From Thamnaconus septentrionalis (lineage: Eukaryota > Chordata > Actinopteri > Tetraodontiformes > Monacanthidae), in NCBI GenBank assembly GCA_009823395.1, contig CM020515.1, positions 8,726,489 through 8,790,488 on the forward strand: 64,000 bases of DNA. The letters run 5' to 3'. The notes beneath the pieces were generated by a model that was not told the origin of the DNA, did not search any database, and worked only from the letters and a program-made list of their open reading frames with translations. The translations under genes were made by a program, and so were the position numbers. Shown here one piece after another: positions 39,175 through 62,199 of the stretch. The first letter of the stretch is position 1; each line of letters begins with the position of its first letter.

Positions 39175-41815
39175 ATGGCAGAGCAGGAGCCGACACCAGA
39201 GCAGCTGGCGGAGCTGGCGGCGTCCGTCGAGGAGACCGACACCCCCGTCAACTACAAACCCCCGGCCCAGAAGACCCTTGAGGAGATCCAGCAGCTGGAC
39301 CAGGACGACGAGAGCCTGCGCAAGTACAAGGAGACGCTGCTGGGGGCCAGCGTGGCAAGTGAGTGGTCCGCGCCCAGCGACTGCTGGCACGTCAACACCT
39401 GCAGAATAGTTTCATACAGAGAGAGAATGAAATGGGTAAAATGGACAATAAAAATCTATGTAATTTGAAGAGTTGGACCAAAAAGAAAAGTGCAAATCAG
39501 ACGCTCCCGGATCGTTATTGTTATTTGGCAAATAACAAAGTGAACTTTAAAGTCACATTTTTTTTTGTTTTGTTCAGTTTTTTTTTTGTAAACACTTTGT
39601 TTAAGCCGACTCACTGGGTTCCTCTTCGTGTTGGGAATTAGTCAAGTGTAATGTTCAACCGCTAAAACTACTTTTTTTTCTCTTCAGGAACGTAAATATA
39701 TAGGTATCTTTGGGCCGCCCTGTATTTTTTTTCATGTAATCAAAGGGGAAAATATAACAACCATTCCTGTCAGCAAACAAACGAGAGTTCCATTCAATGG
39801 AAACACCTTCAAATCGCAATTGTACTTTGTCGAAATTTTACAAATCTCGCTTTTATTTTGCAAAAAACTGTCATGGAAACGCAGCTATTGACGGACAGAA
39901 GTCCTGTCAACGGAGAATCAGTGTTTTCTGATCAGGACAGGACAGATAATCTCCACTGCTGTTATCTCGCCAGTGAATGTTGTTCAATACTGAAGTTTTG
40001 CGATAAATTTCGGATTGCATCGGGGGGTGGGGGGAGATAAAAAAAAACCAACAGGAAATGATTTCTCATTGAGGAAAGGTAGTCGTCGTGCCGTTTTCAG
40101 CCTCAGAGCTGCGAAAAGAATGTGGTTATGAATTGGATGGAGCAGAAAGAAACGCTACCGATGAGTCTTCAGTGAAAGTTGTCAAGCAAACAGTCCTTCC
40201 GCATTTGGTGTGACCTCTATTTTTATAACCCCACCCTCTCTCCCCCCCAGACATCGACCCCAGCGTCCCCAACGTCCAGGTGACACGGATGACTCTGATT
40301 TGTGAGTCGGCTCCGGGTCCGCTGGTTCTCGACCTGACAGGTGAGTTCAGCATCACATGACACAAGGGGTTTTTTTTTGCCCTTGTTTTTCTTTGTGTGC
40401 GCTAGTTTTACGTCACATAAAGAAATGCACAAGGCAGCAGCTTGCTTCTGGCTTCCTCGAAAAGCCTGTTTGTGTAGATTTAAAACCAACAACCTGCTGG
40501 TTACAATGCCTCTCTGTTGATTAATAATGACATACTTTATGGTATGATATGATGTCCCTGCCTTCTCTCACTCTGCCCACTCTAAACGGGACATAATCTG
40601 CCTCCTGGTGGTCATAAATGTTACTACCACTGGTTTAAAATTGGACGACAATGCCCCACTGCAGGAGACCTGGAGAACTTCAAGAAGGCCCCGTTCACGC
40701 TGAAGGAGGGAGTGGACTACAGAATGAAGATCAACTTCAAGGTGAGGGACCTCGCTCCGTGACAGAGTCCGTAATGCTGCTTTTGCTGGAGGCGGGGAAC
40801 CAACACTGACGACAAACGTGCCCATTTGCAGGTCAACAGGGAAATCGTGTCGGGCCTGAAATACTTTCAGAACTTATTCAGGAAAAATGTCCGAGGTAAG
40901 TTGACGACTTTATTTCACATTTTCTCAGCTAAAATCTGCCGAAACTCCGTTCAAAGGGAGCCAACAGCTGATTGTGCCATTAACGTCACTAATTTATCAA
41001 CAGACCTCAACACTCAAACTGATTTTTACCGTGTAAACGACAGAGATTTACCGAAGTCATAAAGAGTGAATTATTAAAGGTCAGCCAGCAGTGGGCTGAC
41101 AGGGCTATGAGTCCAATGGCAAAATACAATACTGAAATGGTGGCCTCACTCATAATTAACCTGATGCAAAACACGAACAGAAAATAAAATAAAAAACATA
41201 CCATAAGAGGTTGTTTCTCTCAGTTGGTGCTTCGCTTCCGATGCATTGTTGAGCACACAGTGCAAAGCTAAAAGAAAAATAAAAGTCTTTTGACAGTCCT
41301 GGAGAGAACCCACAGGGAGAACAAGCAAACTCCCCACAGAAAAGTCCCAGGCCCGGAAGAATAATAATAATCATAATCATAATAATAATAATAAACATTT
41401 CTCACACTTGCCCTGAAACATCCAGTTTGGCCCTGGACGGAACAAATTCCAGGAAACTGCACTGGAATTGCCCCAGAGTGACGCAATGCATCACAAACGC
41501 ACTGCGTGTCCAAATACTTTTGTCCCTCCGCCGTAGCTACCGAAAAGCTCAAACGTGTCGTCCTCAAAACTGGGAGGCCTTCCCGACTGAAAGATCCTCT
41601 CCCCCTCCCCCGCAGTGGACAAGTCGCAGTACATGGTGGGGAGCTACGGCCCCAGGGCCGAGGAGCACGAGTACCTGACGGTCGTGGAGGAGGCCCCCAA
41701 GGGCATGATGGCCCGCGGCACCTACGTGGTCAAGTCCAAGTTCACGGACGACGACAACAACAACCACCTGTCCTGGGAGTGGAGCCTCGCCATCAAGAAA
41801 GACTGGAAAGATTGA
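39175..41815 (+). CDS. arhgdia: arhgdia, Rho GDP-dissociation inhibitor alpha
   Basis: Cytosolic chaperone that extracts prenylated Rho, Rac and Cdc42 from membranes and keeps them GDP-bound. Coding exons 39175-39358, 40251-40340, 40665-40741, 40832-40895 and 41616-41815 (TGA) join in phase to 204 residues, the same length as human. Residues 1-60 are the regulatory arm ([28 protein letters not shown]), which blocks nucleotide exchange; about 66-204 form the Ig-like prenyl-binding domain ([38 protein letters not shown]). Compared with human numbering, Ser101 is Pro, Tyr156 is His, and Ser34 and Ser174 are Thr. The ATG directly follows an acceptor (AG, CAGAAA, ATG), so a 5' non-coding exon lies upstream. 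The gene converges on cdr2l. Confidence 0.95.
41281..41345. repeat. Possible dispersed fish repeat fragment in arhgdia intron 4
   Basis: GAGAGAACCCACAGGGAGAACAAGC...CTCCCCACAGAAAAGTCCCAGG resembles a frequently seen fish interspersed repeat phrase (GGGAGAACATGCAAACTCCACACAGAAAGG). Family not assigned. A TAA/TCA-rich simple repeat follows at 41360-41397. Confidence 0.3.
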
Positions 41816-43116
41816 TTTCGTTCTTCTCCTTCTTTTTTTTTTTTTTTTTTTTTTTTTTTGCCCGTCACCTCCCGCAGCTCACCTCTCTCTCTCTCTCCCT
41901 TTCTTGTCTTTTCACTCCTCTTTTTTCGCTCTCTCCGTCCACTCGCAGCTCGTCTTTTGAAATTCCAATCACTTCATCATTCCATCGTTTTTGTCGTCGA
42001 CGCTTCATTTGTCTCTCCTCAAAGTATTAAATCTTAATAATACAAATATATAAGTATGTATATAAATATGGAAAGGGCAAACGGTGCGCAATCCAAATTT
42101 CACAGTTCTGCTTGACCGAAACGATTCAAAAGGAAGAAAAAAAGCCCAAGCACCTCCTGATGATGATGATAAACTGCAACTTCCTGTCCGCCCCACCTCT
42201 CCTTCATCCTTTTCCACTCTTGTATTTCCCTCTTCTTCTTTTTGTACGAGTACCGCTATCTGCCTTTTTTTTAGTTTTTGTTAATTTCTGTTTTTGTTGT
42301 TGTTGTTTTGTTTTGTTTTTTGCAAAAATCACAAAAAAAAAATCGTACAGGAAGCAGTATTTCCGTGATTTCAACACCAGCGCGATTCATTTATAGAAAC
42401 GAACCCGGCCATCATTAAAAAAAATTTTAAAAATCTCGCGTTTAAAAGAAAAAAAACAGCGAGGTGTCGAAAGTTAACTTTTCGTCCACCTCCGGATGCA
42501 GCGGCTGCTGCTCTCCTCGTCGACGTGTTTTTTGTTAGTTTGTTTTGTTTTTGTTTAGCAGCCACGTGGCCTTAAAAAAATGAACCGTGGGGAACCACAG
42601 ACAAAACCAGTTCAGCCTTCGTCTGTCACCACCAGCAGCAGCAGAAGTTCAGAAGTTCTTGTCAGACACGGACATCGTTACTGCGGACGTTTTAACATCT
42701 TTGATTTGTGGAAGGCGACTTTTCAGGGGTGTCGACTTTACACACGGTTCCATGTTATCGGGGTTAGTATTTTTTTTTTTCCTTTGTCACCCAGCGCCCC
42801 CTGCTGGCCCCTTGTCCTCCCCGCCCTGTAAAAGGCGAGAACTCACCACCGCCGCCGCCGCTCGCTTCCTGTCGCTGTCTCACATCAACGCGGCAAAAAA
42901 ATGTTCAGTCTGCAAAGTGACTTTGGAGCGAGCACAGGGACGCCGAGTCCACGCTGTGTGTTGTTGTCGTTATTGTTGTTGTTGTCGTCGTCGTCGACGA
43001 TGACGCACTCCATCAGGTTCTGTGGGTGAACGTCCGCCTCTCTTCCTCTTCACCGACTGGGTTTGACTCATTGTGTGCTACTCGTTACCTGCAGTTTACT
43101 GGGTTCCTGTAATCAC

Positions 43117-43122
43117 ATTAAA
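43117..43122 (+). terminator. Probable distal polyadenylation signal of arhgdia
   Basis: ATTAAA 1.3 kb after the stop, followed by a GT-rich stretch (TGTGTACTGTTGTTTTTGTT) suited to a downstream element. A nearer ATTAAA at 42026-42031 could give a shorter 3' UTR. The cdr2l transcript comes from the other strand at about 43.7 kb, so the two ends are close. Confidence 0.45.
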
Positions 43123-43718
43123 GTGTTCAGACTGGGCCTCCGTGTGTACTGTTGTTTTTGTTTGTTTGTTTGTTTGTTTGCGCTTCCTGCGTTTGTTCAC
43201 GTGAGGAAGTTCCATTTCTGGCCGTGAGAAGAATAAGAAAGCTATATTTTAATAGCGTAATCAAATATGATGAATCACGGAATCAGATTTGGTCGATAAA
43301 TAGGATCTTTGATAAAGATACCATATATATTATCTTTGACATTTTATCTGAGACTTCACACTTTTTGAATTCATAATAGTGACACTTTTTTTTTTTAGTT
43401 CAATTTTCACAATCAAATGTGTTTTCGTTGGGATTCTTTTTTTCTTCACTGGCCAAAAACCCCAAAAACAGACAAAACTAGCGACCAGACACAAAACTTA
43501 AGCTCAAATTTTTTTCTCCCTGAGCACCGAACAAAAACATGGCGGAAACTTTTCACTTAAAAAGTAGAAAAAGAAATAAAAGTTTGAATGGACACAGACA
43601 GTAACGGCTTTGATGGCCTCAGAAACCACATGGACAAATCTGATGTGAGAAAGCACGCAAACACAAACCGAGTTCTCCTGAAACACCCAAGTCAACAAAT
43701 CAGCTTTCTGTTGAACTT

Positions 43719-43724
43719 TTTATT
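43719..43724 (-). terminator. Candidate polyadenylation signal of cdr2l
   Basis: AATAAA on the minus strand, about 400 bases past the cdr2l stop. It lies in a low-complexity TTA/TCA stretch, so it is only tentative. Confidence 0.35.
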
Positions 43725-44120
43725 ATCATCATTATCATTATTATTATTATTATTAGCACAGGCAAAAAGAATAGAATCCAGGGCAACAGTCGGTCGTGGG
43801 GAGCAGTCAGTCACTCGTCATGCTTAAAATTCTCCTGTTTTCTCCTTCCCAGTATCATTTACGCCTCGACCATTTCATTTTTTTGCATTATTAAAAAATA
43901 TTTCCTTGTCAGTACACGTCACCTACAAACACAACACCCGCACGCACGACATCCACAGTCTTGCACCGGTCGGTTCACACGAAGGCGCCAACAGATTTCA
44001 ACTTGCCGCCTGTTGAAACGAAGCGTTTGGCATCTTGGGAGCAGCTTCCACCGGCCGAGAGGTTTCGAGGAGGAGGAGGATGATGAAGAAGTAGAAGACC
44101 AGTCGGGAGTCTCTCGCCGC

Positions 44121-49374
<5,254 letters not shown>

Positions 49375-49569
49375 CGGTCCGGGGTGAACTTTCTTTTTCT
49401 TCCTCGCCGGAGATCCGCGATCCGCTCCGGCGAGAGGCTCCACCGGAAGTGACAAAGAGCGCAGGCGGCAGCGGCAGCGGCAGCAAGCAGCCTCGGCGAC
49501 GCTGTAACCCTTTCAGGCAATTTGGTCACCGAAGCACCTGCGTCCCGAAGCCATTAGCGAGTACAAACT

Positions 49570-52500
49570 GAACCGCAGCGATCGCGCGAGTCATGGATAG
49601 TAGTAATAATAATAATTCATATTATTTTTTTAGAAAGAAAAAAAGAAGTGACGCTGAAAGAGAATTTGAGGAGGTTTGTTTTGCTCGCAGCATCCTAACA
49701 GGATGTGCAGCGGAGCCGGGAACGTGCAGGTTGCTAGGCTGCTGCTGCTGCTGTTGTCCGCCCAGTGGACCAGTGGTGCTGCATTCAGGTACTGACGGAA
49801 ATAGGATTGGCCAACTAGAAATTACAACTCGCTGTACCACTACAACAAATCACAAATTTCCCCTTAAAAATCACGATTTTCTTGCACGTCTCCCCTTCAT
49901 TTTTAACCACAAGCCTCAACTAATTCACCTTATTGATATTAATATCGCAGATGAAGGACCACTCTCGGCATAATCGAGAATATTAAAGTGTCAGCGGATG
50001 TTCTTAATGCATAGAATCTTGTCAACTCCTTTCTAAACCATCATAGTCAACAATTTTGCATCGTCATTTGTCATTCTCCATAAATCTGGACACTTTATTG
50101 ACAGTGGAGCTTGGGAAGCGGAAGTGGCGAGGTGTAATTGAAAGCAACGCTCTTATAGATGACGTCAACTTCTATTCAGTGGCGTCCCCGGCACGGATGT
50201 CTCGTTCCCTCACTCCAGCCCACCCCCAATGAATGTACTGACTTAAAGGGTGGCTGAGAATGTTGTTTTTTTTTTTTTTTTTTGTTCGTTTACGTTGGAC
50301 CTCATTTCAAAGTTAGCCAGTGTGCAATTTATCATTTTCAACGCATTTCGTCCAGTCCTCTACTTTAGCAGAGTTCACTGGTGCTAGGCTAGCGCTACTG
50401 TTTCTGCTAGCCTGCCAACAGTCTTCCCTCTTTCTCAGAACACCCGAGGCAAATAAACGATAAATGTCCTTCTTATAGAAGTTATTGAAGTGGTTTGCCA
50501 TAATATAAACATAATACAATCTGTTGTTGAATCCTTGTTGAAATAATAGTCTTGTTGTATGTTCCATCAGAAACGTGTTTAGTCACATGGCGAGACTGTA
50601 GAGACACTCATTTAAGTTAGTGCAACATTACTTAATTTTGAGAGTGACAAAGTGTGGTTGGTATAGTTCAGGTTTGGGTTCACTGACTGAGAAAAACAAT
50701 ATGTAACTTATTTATTGATACCTTTTAGAAGTGCTTGTTTGAACACACAATTATGTTAACCTTTGTTTTGTTTTTGTGTTGTTGTTTTTTTGTCATTCAC
50801 AGGAAACACAGTCTGCAAGCGGCAGTCCAACCTTTGCATGATGAGAAAAGACTTTTTCATCATGGACTTTCAGATTTGCTGCTCTAATCATGCCCCATGC
50901 AGCTCCATCACTGACACCAGCAGAGCCTAAAAGCTCCAGCATTGATGTCGTGGCAAAAACTGCCTGTGTAACTTGCAACTGATGAAAGAAATGCTCAAGG
51001 CGGACATGCAGAAACAGCAGACGGGAGCCTCAGGCTGGACAACAAGGTTCTTCTTCTTCACTCTCACAAGGATTCGGTGCTGTTGCACCTTTTCACTCTT
51101 ACGTGACCTTCGACCCAGTTTCATGATCTGCTCTGTTAGTCATCTTTGTGAACTGAGGTCAACTCAAAGTTGTCACCCCATTTCTAAAAATATGAAGCAA
51201 GTGGGATGATTATTTTTTTCCGTCAAATGTATGTGATGAGATATGTTTTGTGTTTTGGTTTTGTGGACTTTCATCCAGTTTCATGACTGTTGTGGAGTCA
51301 GTCAGGTGAGTTTGGGTCAAATCAAAGTGGTAACTATTTCTTAAAAAAAAAACAAACAGAAGTGTATAGTATGACCTTTTTGACAACTTTTTAACATCTT
51401 GACTCGTATCAGGAAGTTTGGCCAAATTGAAAAAATTAAAAACGAGTTTGTGTTCTTTCACCTTGTTTGGTGACAGGCTTTCATAGAAGTAATTTATCTC
51501 AGTGAGTTTGGGTCAAACAGGAGTCATAATCTTTCCAGTCAAGTATCTGGACATGAATTGATTAGGTATTGACTGATTGATTGATTGACTATACTTGTAA
51601 AAAATAAATAAATAAATAAAAATCAACGGCAACTAACACAACAGTTCGATTCAATGCAAACTGTTTCTGAAAGCATCCCGTCAAATGAGCATTGTTACTC
51701 CGGCTCTCCACTAGGTGTCATTACTCATTAACCCTGCATCAACTCGCTGAGGTGCCTTGAGGTGTAACGTTCAAACACTGGCCCTCTGTTTATCTGAGAG
51801 GACTAGGTGAAAGGTATCACGTGAATCGTTTTAAGGTTAGTCTGCTTAAACCTTTGGGGGAAAAAAACGTACAGCCTCACAAAGCATTTGTCAGAAACAC
51901 AGTTGATCCACTGTTGAACCAAGGCAGAAAGGCTTCCGGTGAAAGACAAAAGGCACATCCATCCAGTTGAGGGCTTGCTAATACCTCATAGCCTTGTTTA
52001 CAATTGTGAGTGCCTGAGATGGGTTTGTTTCATCCATCACATCCAGCAAACCCTTTTTTACCCTCTCATAACTCTGTCTAAATAGTTTTTTTTGTCTTCA
52101 TCACAGGTTGCATGACTGCATTATCTTGCTCCTGACTTTTTTTTTTTTCATTCCTTTATTTGAGCGAAAAATAATAATCCTGTCTAATTGGCAGGGCCTG
52201 GCGGCTCGCTGCGCCCGGCGAGGCCTTTTTCAACTGTTCAGCTGTGACAACGCTGCCAGAATTCCTCCTGCTGATAACCTCTGCCCACAGTGAAGGTGGG
52301 AAAATGTATGTTTTTTTCAAAGAGCGTCGCCGCGTGAGTCCTCAAAGGGTTTGTGCATGTACGGGGGGGCAAAAAATAAAAAGCAGAATGGAGTGAAAGC
52401 CTGCTGATATAACACGTATCGCGTTAAATTCGGATTAATCTGTACAGACGTCATTCCGTTTAATTTTCAGCCTTTCAACAGTTTTTTTTTTGTTGCTTAT

Positions 52501-52780
52501 TTTTGTACATTTATTGCGTAGCTCGAGGGCTTTGCGAGAAACTCAATATCATTACAGGTTAATCTCCCCCAAGTCCCTGGCCCGCCATGGTGACAATCGC
52601 AGTTGGGGGGGTGAAAAAATAAAAAGGTCACGGTGTGATTCTTTATCTTATTTTCCAGCGTCGTAATCTTACATTTGCGTTTCAGGGCATTACACCTCTG
52701 AATGTCTCATTAAGGATTTGCCTGGTTTTCATCAAAAAAAAAACCAACCCAAAAAAATCGCACACCACCAAGGTGAGCGC
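49570..52780. other. Intergenic region between cdr2l and cygb
   Basis: The divergent promoters of cdr2l (minus, start near 49.4-49.6 kb) and cygb (plus) bound this region. No coding exon is recognised. It holds a CTG-rich stretch near 49740-49756, poly-T runs (about 50264-50283, 52134-52149) and AT-rich DNA. The cdr2l 5' end at 49380-49560 is GC-rich. Confidence 0.45.
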
Positions 52781-52787
52781 AGGCTGA

Positions 52788-52826
52788 AGAGAGAGAAAGA
52801 GAGAGAGAGAGAGAGATAGAGAGAGC
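52788..52826. repeat. GA microsatellite upstream of cygb
   Basis: Imperfect GA array about 315 bases upstream of the cytoglobin ATG, in the likely promoter or 5' UTR. Confidence 0.9.
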
Positions 52827-53140
52827 AAGGGAGGGGAGTATGTAAAAGAGAGAGTAGAGAGGCTCCTCCCCGTCCCCTGCGTGTGTTTCTTATGTTGTTT
52901 CAGCCTGTTCTTCACACACAGACACACGCGCGCCCGCTCGCGTTCGGCACAAATTCCGAGGTCCGCGGGGTGGAAGGAATTCTCGCCCTCTCCCAGCAGA
53001 AGGAAAGCTCCAAGAGCCACAGCAGAGAGGTTTGGTCCTGTATTATTATCATTATGATGATGATGAGGATGATTGAGGGAGTGGTCTGCGCCTTGCCTTT
53101 GTGCACGTGCTCAGCTGTGCACAACTGTGCTCTTGGCCAG

Positions 53141-59609
<6,469 letters not shown>

Positions 59610-60209
59610 AGCCGTCTGCTCGGGTCGTTAGGCCCTCGGAACACACACATTTGGAGTCCACTAGTCTTCTGGACAGTGGGGTCGGTGGGGGATTTAGAAG
59701 GGGGTGAATTGACTGTACTGACCTTTGTAGGAATGCAGTGTAGCTGCAAAGCATATAAAAAAAAAAAATAAAAAAAAAATAATACAAGCTATCTGAAAAG
59801 AGCGCCGGACTGGGAGTGGGACAAAGAGAGATGGAAGGAGAAGGGAGGGAATGTTGACGCTCTCCCGTTTGTTATGACACATTCATTTTCAGAACGATTG
59901 GGAGCAGTGAGAGGGGAACAAAGACAAAGACATAGCCAACGCAAACTGAAAGGGGTCATGAGACTTGGATGTGCCTTCGACCGAATGTGTATATCGAGCA
60001 AAACTGCCATTTACTGTCATTCCGTGCGTGTAAATACCGTTCTGACTCTATTGTGGTTGGTGAACTACTTTCTGTCGGCCCACCTGTGTCCACTTGTGTT
60101 GACGTCATGAGATTTTATTTTTACGTCTGCCATACTGCAGTTTGTTGTTGTTGCTGTTGTTGTTTTCATCAGAGCCCACCTTTCTATCTGTAATTTTAAA
60201 AAGTTTTGA

Positions 60210-60215
60210 AATAAA
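60210..60215 (+). terminator. Polyadenylation signal of cygb
   Basis: AATAAA about 600 bases after the cytoglobin stop codon, the clearest canonical signal before prcd. Confidence 0.55.
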
Positions 60216-60980
60216 AAGTAATGCAAATAACAGTTTTTGACCGTTTCATCGTTTTGAAGGACACTGGGATTTGTTGCTCCAAATTGACCAGAATGCCTCT
60301 CGTCTCAGGAGTGTGTTGAAACATGCGTCTTTGAAAAACAAAACATAAAGTTGTGATGATTTCTTGACACAGACACAAAAAAAAGTTTGGAAAACAAGTT
60401 GTTATTTGTTGAGCTTATTCCTGACCTATGCCCCGTTTCCACTTAGTCTTCCTCTGGCTTCTAATTGCCCAACATGCGGCCTGACTCCACCGTTCAGCCT
60501 GCATATGCAGAGAGCAAGGTGTTTTTGAAGTTTTGCTGTTGAAAAACATGCAAAACACCCATGCATGCTTGCACGTGTCCCCAAGGTCGGGCTTCCAACC
60601 GATGTCCGACTCCTTGAGTTGCACGATAAGTGGCTCAGCTGCTCAAATACCTCAAACGCTGCTCTGTCATTTCATAATAGCCACCTTGTGCCTCTGCTAG
60701 CTAGCTAAAAAAAAAAAAAACCACATCCGCTTGATTGGCGTGCTGCGGAGCACCCATTCAAGGCCCCGTTGTAAGAACGCGGCCTTTCTGGACGAGAAGC
60801 GAGGCGGCGCCGGTCTGGATGCAGCCGGCCATGCTGACGGCGTGACGTCGAGGTGGATTGTTTTCAGAATAGAAACAAACAGCATGCTCTGTTTGCCTCC
60901 CGCTTCCTTCCAGCGAGAGCCCCCCGCCACCACCACCACCCACCTTCCGCCGCCACCCACCCCCCCGTCTTTGATCCGGG

Positions 60981-61016
60981 CTAATCCTCGGTGCTAATCT
61001 CTCCAATCATGAGTCA
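60981..61016 (+). promoter_or_regulatory. Candidate photoreceptor promoter elements of prcd (CRX/OTX-type and NRL/AP-1-type)
   Basis: CTAATCC at 60981-60987 fits the CRX/OTX site, a second CTAATCT is at 60994-61000, and TGAGTCA at 61010-61016 fits the MAF/NRL and AP-1 core. All lie about 180-220 bases upstream of the prcd ATG. Clustered CRX and NRL sites are the usual signature of rod promoters. The motifs are short, so their function is inferred from clustering and from the gene they precede. Confidence 0.45.
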
Positions 61017-61197
61017 GAGCCAAGAGGGAAGACAGGAATAGTCGAGACTGTTACAGCACAAAACGCTGCCTTTTTAAACCAGCGGAGCCTTTTTCAAATG
61101 GGGAAGGTCTCACTGGTCTGAACCAAGCCGAGCACTCCCGAGAGGACACCCAGGGTCCCTGAAGGGAGGGGTCGGGGGTAGAGGGGGGCCAACGACC

Positions 61198-62198
61198 ATG
61201 TGCACCACCATGGCGGTTCTCACCACCATCGCCCTCATCCTGCGACAGAGATACTCGGGCAAAATCTGGCCGTAAGTAGAGGCTGTGGCCGTGTTCTTTA
61301 ATTCAAAAGACTCAGGAGGCTTTGCGACTTTCCTCTGTATTTTCCTTACTTAAATAATTAGCAGGTCCAAAATTGATTTGAATGTCTGAGTTGAAGAAAT
61401 AAACATAGTTGCGACTTTGTCCTTCGTGGCCGTTCGCTTTTAGCAGCACGCAAAATATTCAATTGGATTTAAATCAATTTTTGCCTCCCATTCCCCTTGA
61501 TTAGGAATGAAAACTTAGATGAAAACGTGATGGTGAGTCAAGAACCCGGACGGCAAAGCTGATTAAACAGACCTGGCGATGGAAATGAAGAGATGGTTTT
61601 GTCCTCTAACCTCACAGTGAGAAACGGAGTGTTGTTTCTGGGGCCCCCGTCTGTCAATCTTCCAAAAAAACACAAAAACAATGGCGATTAGCGAAGTCAT
61701 AACAACGTGACTCAATCCGCTCTGAGTTGGCGTTTAATCTGCTCCGATGACGTACAATCCCCTCAATCAATACACAAGTAGGATCCACATAATTTGAAGC
61801 CTGCGCTAAGCTGATACTGACAAACACCCATAAGACGCAAAATTGTACAGATTAAAAAAAACAAAAAAAAATACGAATGTTTTACCTTGTTCCTAGCAGC
61901 GGTTGTACTCCGGATTCCTTAACGAGAAAGACGGTCGGTGAAAAACCATCAGAGCGGATGAGTTTTGTGGCAGCTAATTGCCCTAAAGTGTAATCGCCCC
62001 AAAACCGCAGAGTGAAAGCAAACAGCGGCTCATAGCCGGAGCCCCGTGGAAACGTCATCTTTGTCAATGGGCGAAGATGTTGAATGGGACGCTGTGACTC
62101 TCCTCTTGTTCAACCGTGACAGGCAGAAGGAGGCCGTGGAGGAAGACGTGCCATACGTGAAGAGTAACGGAGCGGCGGAGGCGCAGAAACGACCGTGA
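61198..62198 (+). CDS. prcd: prcd, photoreceptor disc component (progressive rod-cone degeneration protein)
   Basis: Tiny membrane protein of photoreceptor outer-segment discs, mutated in retinal degeneration of dogs and humans. The first exon 61198-61271 encodes MCTTMAVLTTIALILRQRYS then GKIW and ends two bases into codon 25, the same residue and phase as I recall for human PRCD (MCTTLFLLSTLAMLWRRRF). Cys2 is the palmitoylation site, residues 4-15 are hydrophobic, and basic residues follow. Model A joins 62123-62198 (PQKEAVEEDVPYVKSNGAAE..., TGA) for 49 residues. Model B inserts a 28-nt exon 61505-61532 (NENLDENVM) and uses a second acceptor at 62127, giving 57 residues. Human is 54. Both keep frame and have GT-AG borders. 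The neighbour cygb is also the human neighbour of PRCD. Confidence 0.82.
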
Positions 62199-62199
62199 G

